Positions 13,633 through 16,547 of a stretch of 16,547 bases of DNA are shown here, piece after piece. A program made the translations under genes and the position numbers. Source of the DNA: Propionivibrio sp. (GTDB lineage Bacteria; Pseudomonadota; Gammaproteobacteria; Burkholderiales; Rhodocyclaceae); NCBI GenBank assembly GCA_003249625.1, contig QKII01000015.1:1-16547 (forward strand), written 5' to 3'. The notes under the pieces are model-generated. The model did not search any database. It was given only the letters and a program-made list of their open reading frames with translations, and was not told the origin of the DNA. The stretch's first letter is position 1; each line of letters opens with the position of its first letter.

Positions 13633-15342
13633 TTACCGATCCCGCGCCTCCTGTCCGACGCGATCGGTCATCCGCTCCAGGTCCCGCGGCCTTTGATGCT
13701 CCTCGGGGATCTTTATCGCTTCCTGGGCCTTTACGATCTGCTCCCTGCTGACATTCGGCAGCGTCTGAACGGGGTACTGGAGACCCTTTTCGATGCCCTT
13801 CGCCAGAATCTTCGAGGCCTCGTCACGCGCGGCCTCGCGATCCTTCTCTGACACCCCGGCCGCGCGCATTTCCGCTTCCATCCGGGCAAGGGTGCTGGCC
13901 GCGCCACGCACGGGCGTGTCCCCCGGTTCATAGGTCTTGATCCGGTCTTCGAGGCGTGCGGAATCCGTGTCCTGACTGCGCTGCGTATCCGTCACTTTTG
14001 GCGCCTCCGAACTGGTGGGTTTCGTGGGTGTGGCCGGCCGATCCGCTTCCACCAGAACGGGTTCATCCTTTCGTTGCGGGGCGCCGTTCCCCCGCTCGAT
14101 GTCGCGTGCTTCCCAGATCCGACGATGTCCCTCGCGCTGAACGTCCTCGCCGGTGGCCTTGTCACGCGTGGTGTAGGTGACAGCCTCCACCCCGGGCGAA
14201 TGGAAGGTGGCCCTATCGCCCGGCTTGAGGTCGTGCTTTTCGAGCGTGTCCGACAAGGTCACGCTCCAGAGCGTGTGTTCCCGGCCCGGGCCCAATTCGA
14301 GACGGACGAAAGGGACCGGCTCGGCACCCTCACGCCCCTTGTAGGGCGCCGTGCCGACCTCTGCGATCGTTCCAGAGACACCCTCGGAGAAGTTCACGGT
14401 CTGCATCTGGACGATGTTGTCACGCCGTGTTGCGCCGTCGGCCTTTTGCTCCGAACGACGTTCGTGCGGGGGCGCGGCTTGCGCGGACGTAACCTTGTCA
14501 GTCCGTTCGATCACCCGCGATTGCACCATCTCGGCGCGACGTCGAGCCTCTTCCATATCCTTCTCGCTCGGGCGGTAGCCTTCGACCTTGAGCCCATGCG
14601 CCTGGCCCTCGATCCACATTTCTCGGCGGAACTCCTCGGGACCTTTCGCGCGCAGGCTCTGCCAGCCGCGGTGCTCCGCAAGTTCGATCATGTCCATTGC
14701 CGTCGCCCGGTCGGCGTTCTTCGTGGCCAGGCGATCACCAGTGTCGATGATGGCCGGTCGCTGATCGTCATAGGAGCGGAAGAATTCCTGCCTATCCCCG
14801 GTCTTGGTGATGACGAAGCGGTCGGCATAGGAGCCGGGTGTATCGAACCGTGCGTCCCGCGTGGGCTCCTTTGGTGATGCGGTCGGCTCGATCGTCCCGG
14901 TCTCCGAGCGTTTGTCCTGACCCGACTTCTTCTGCGCACGAGCAGCGTCTTGGGCGATCCCGGTGACCTCGTCCCCTCTTTCCGGGATTTTCTGTGCCGC
15001 CTGGGCCTTTTCCGCTTCGCGCGCGTGATAGGCAGCCCAGAAGGCGATGTTCGAAGCCCCCATGCCTTCCGTGGATTTCCCCTCCGCATCCACATTCGCG
15101 GGATCGGTCCGTACCTGCTCGAGCGGCGGGACGGATTTCTGGGGCGCGTCGGCGATGACCACGGTCCCGGCGATTTTGCGGGCACTATCCCCGATCCGTT
15201 CCGTCACGCGCGGGCCGTTCGCCGCGTCGGCGTCGGCAAAAGCGCGGCCCGCCGCCTCGGCGGTTGCAAAGTGCTCGACACGGTCACTCTGCGCTTCCGA
15301 CAGGGTAAATTGCTGCGCAGCATTTTTGTCGATGTCAGACAT
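13633..15342 (-). CDS. LPD7-domain conjugation-associated protein
   Basis: A 569-aa hydrophilic protein rich in Ala, Glu, Arg and Asp. Residues about 170-265 match the large polyvalent-protein-associated domain 7 (LPD7): RFVITKTGDRQEFFRSYDDQ, then RLATKNADRATAMDMIELAE and HRGWQSLRAKGPEEFRREMW. Residues about 325-425 (FVRLELGPGREHTLWSVTLS and LKPGDRATF) form a second beta-rich module of the kind fused to relaxases and transfer proteins of IncP-like plasmids. The linkers (70-165, 430-480) are disordered. The ATG at 15342 overlaps the TraG stop by 8 nt (ATGTCTGA), so translation is coupled. No relaxase or primase motif is present. The role is inferred to be in processing or protecting transferred DNA. 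Confidence 0.8.
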   Translation of the reverse strand: MSDIDKNAAQQFTLSEAQSDRVEHFATAEAAGRAFADADAANGPRVTERIGDSARKIAGTVVIADAPQKSVPPLEQVRTDPANVDAEGKSTEGMGASNIAFWAAYHAREAEKAQAAQKIPERGDEVTGIAQDAARAQKKSGQDKRSETGTIEPTASPKEPTRDARFDTPGSYADRFVITKTGDRQEFFRSYDDQRPAIIDTGDRLATKNADRATAMDMIELAEHRGWQSLRAKGPEEFRREMWIEGQAHGLKVEGYRPSEKDMEEARRRAEMVQSRVIERTDKVTSAQAAPPHERRSEQKADGATRRDNIVQMQTVNFSEGVSGTIAEVGTAPYKGREGAEPVPFVRLELGPGREHTLWSVTLSDTLEKHDLKPGDRATFHSPGVEAVTYTTRDKATGEDVQREGHRRIWEARDIERGNGAPQRKDEPVLVEADRPATPTKPTSSEAPKVTDTQRSQDTDSARLEDRIKTYEPGDTPVRGAASTLARMEAEMRAAGVSEKDREAARDEASKILAKGIEKGLQYPVQTLPNVSREQIVKAQEAIKIPEEHQRPRDLERMTDRVGQEARDR

Positions 15343-16547
15343 TCGTCGCTCGTTCCTTCTGTTCCCGGGGCTCGCTCACCGGTACGCCGAGGGCCGCGAG
15401 AATGTCGCTCGCTCCTTGGGCGGTGCCGACTTTGCCCTGCTTGTTGAGGGCCTGGATTTTTGCTCTGACGTCGCCATTAGCGAGGCTGAGACGATCGAAG
15501 GAAATCCCGCCGGGATTGACGATCTCCTCGTCCGTCATGGGAACCTCGGCGGGTTCGCCGGCCGCGACATTGTCGGCTTGGAACGCTTTCAGCGCCGTGA
15601 GCTTGCGCACCGACTCCTGCAGCGCCTCGACATCGGCCCGCAGGCGCTGGTTGTCTGCGCGCAGCCCGGCCAGTTCCTCGGTGATCCGCCCAGCCCCACG
15701 GCGGGGAATTTCCGGGGGAGGGATCCTTGCCCGTTCGAGAAAGACCTCTTCAGCATAGAAGCGGATTTTCCTCGCCTTGATCGGTGGGTGTCCCGAGACG
15801 AGGATCAGCGCATCGGCCTGGTCCATCTGCAGGAGTTCCTGCGGCATCATCAGCGAGCGCTTCTGCTCGGAGGTGCTGACCGTGGCGTTGTCCCGCTTCG
15901 CGAGATATTTCGATCTCGACTCGCTTTGCGCTGCAGCACCATGGGTGCCGAGGCGTTCGGAGAGGTTGCGCGCCTCCTTGAGACTTTTCGGGGTGAAGAC
16001 GACACTGACGCCAGCGTTGTCCATGTAGGCCTCGGCGCCGTCCTGGCCGTAAATGTCGGCAAGCTGCGCGGGTGTCTGCACGATGGTCAGAACCTTCAGC
16101 CCATAGCCCGCGAAATACCCGATGCCGCGCTTGAAACTTGGTAGTTCTCCCACCGCCGCGAACTCGTCCATGCAAAGGAGGACGCGGTGCTTGAGCGCCG
16201 GGTTATGCTCGGGAAGTTCCTGCATGTTGGCGTCGACGCAGGACTGGAAGAAGAGGTTCAGGAGCGGTCCTAGGCGGCCGAGATTGTTCGGCGTGATGCC
16301 GACGTAGATCGTCATCCGCTTTTTGCGCAGATCCCCGAATTCGAAATCCGACGCGGATGTCGCGCGATCGAGCATCGGGTTGGCGAAGAGGCCGAGGTTC
16401 GCGGTGATCGTGGATTTGACGCTCTCGAAGGTGTTTTCGGATTTGGAGAGAAAGTCATTGAGCGTCGCGACAGTCTGCAGCGAGAGCGGCTTGCCCTCGT
16501 CTTCGCGGTCCTTGATCCGTTTGCGGAACGTGGCCGCAAACTTCGGG
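15335..16547 (-). CDS. traG: Type IV coupling protein TraG/VirD4, C-terminal part (5' end outside the window)
   Basis: The frame stays open to the window edge, giving 403 visible residues. Upstream of the internal Met at 16375 are FRKRIKD, TLNDFLSKSENTFESVKSTI and ANLGLFANP, which are T4CP motifs, so translation starts beyond the window. VLLCMDEFAAVGELPSFKRG holds the Walker B (CMDEF), and TIVQTPAQLADIYG then VVFTPKSLKEARNLSERLG are further T4CP motifs. The last 100 residues include a predicted coiled coil (ITEELAGLRADNQRLRADVE). The enzyme is a hexameric inner-membrane ATPase that delivers the relaxosome to the type IV secretion channel. It overlaps and is coupled to the LPD7 gene. Its presence makes the window part of a conjugative element. 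Confidence 0.93.
   Translation of the reverse strand, partial: PKFAATFRKRIKDREDEGKPLSLQTVATLNDFLSKSENTFESVKSTITANLGLFANPMLDRATSASDFEFGDLRKKRMTIYVGITPNNLGRLGPLLNLFFQSCVDANMQELPEHNPALKHRVLLCMDEFAAVGELPSFKRGIGYFAGYGLKVLTIVQTPAQLADIYGQDGAEAYMDNAGVSVVFTPKSLKEARNLSERLGTHGAAAQSESRSKYLAKRDNATVSTSEQKRSLMMPQELLQMDQADALILVSGHPPIKARKIRFYAEEVFLERARIPPPEIPRRGAGRITEELAGLRADNQRLRADVEALQESVRKLTALKAFQADNVAAGEPAEVPMTDEEIVNPGGISFDRLSLANGDVRAKIQALNKQGKVGTAQGASDILAALGVPVSEPREQKERATNV

Noticed and set aside
14074..14877. Plus-strand open frame of 267 codons
   Set aside because: It is antisense to the LPD7 gene and its translation shows no recognisable motif.
15047..16144. Long plus-strand open frame (365 codons)
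   Set aside because: It is antisense to the well-supported TraG and LPD7 genes, has no domain motif and arises from the high-G/C codon pattern.

Overview
The window looks like the accessory (cargo) part of a conjugative plasmid or integrative element from an alphaproteobacterium, most likely a Rhodobacteraceae (Roseobacter/Paracoccus-type) host. The evidence is the tra genes at the right end (a TraG/VirD4 coupling protein and an LPD7-type protein on the minus strand), the style of the small genes (CspA, a UPF0149/YecA-like protein, a DUF1127-like peptide) and a degraded piece of a Rhodobacterales-type phage gene. These assignments come from reading translated sequence, with no database search.

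Layout. At 1-157 is the 5' end of an IS6-family transposase (minus). At 158-754 is a gene-free stretch with four copies of a GAACTGGGAAG-like motif, two forming a perfect 12-bp inverted repeat, and a candidate operator just before the first gene. At 755-5275 is a tight three-gene plus-strand cluster: a SIR2-domain protein (probable NADase), a HerA/FtsK-type ATPase and a ComEC-like metallo-beta-lactamase-fold hydrolase. At 5276-5820 is non-coding, repeat-like DNA with a phage gene remnant. At 5821-9380 are small accessory genes: a HEPN-like protein with an R-x4-H motif (minus), an 82-aa internally duplicated protein, a 260-aa plasmid-type protein (minus), a possible zinc-ribbon ORF, a winged-HTH protein and a small BECR-fold nuclease-like protein. 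At 9381-9977 is gene-free DNA with a MITE-like inverted-repeat element. At 9978-11399 is a DUF2235 hydrolase with two membrane segments. At 11488-13574 are an HExxH protein, a UPF0149-like protein and CspA (all minus), then a DUF1127-like gene (plus). At 13633-16547 are the LPD7 protein and TraG.

How the genes work together. The SIR2-HerA pair matches the two-gene anti-phage organisation known as Nezha. The third, closely spaced MBL-fold gene is not part of that system as I know it, and it makes this cluster the best candidate for a new or variant defence system. A likely division of labour is SIR2 as NAD+-depleting effector, HerA as hexameric DNA-dependent ATPase scaffold, and the MBL protein as a metal-dependent nuclease or phosphodiesterase. 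That division is inference. The HEPN-like, BECR-like and DUF2235 genes suggest that the whole cargo region is enriched in toxin or defence-type functions.
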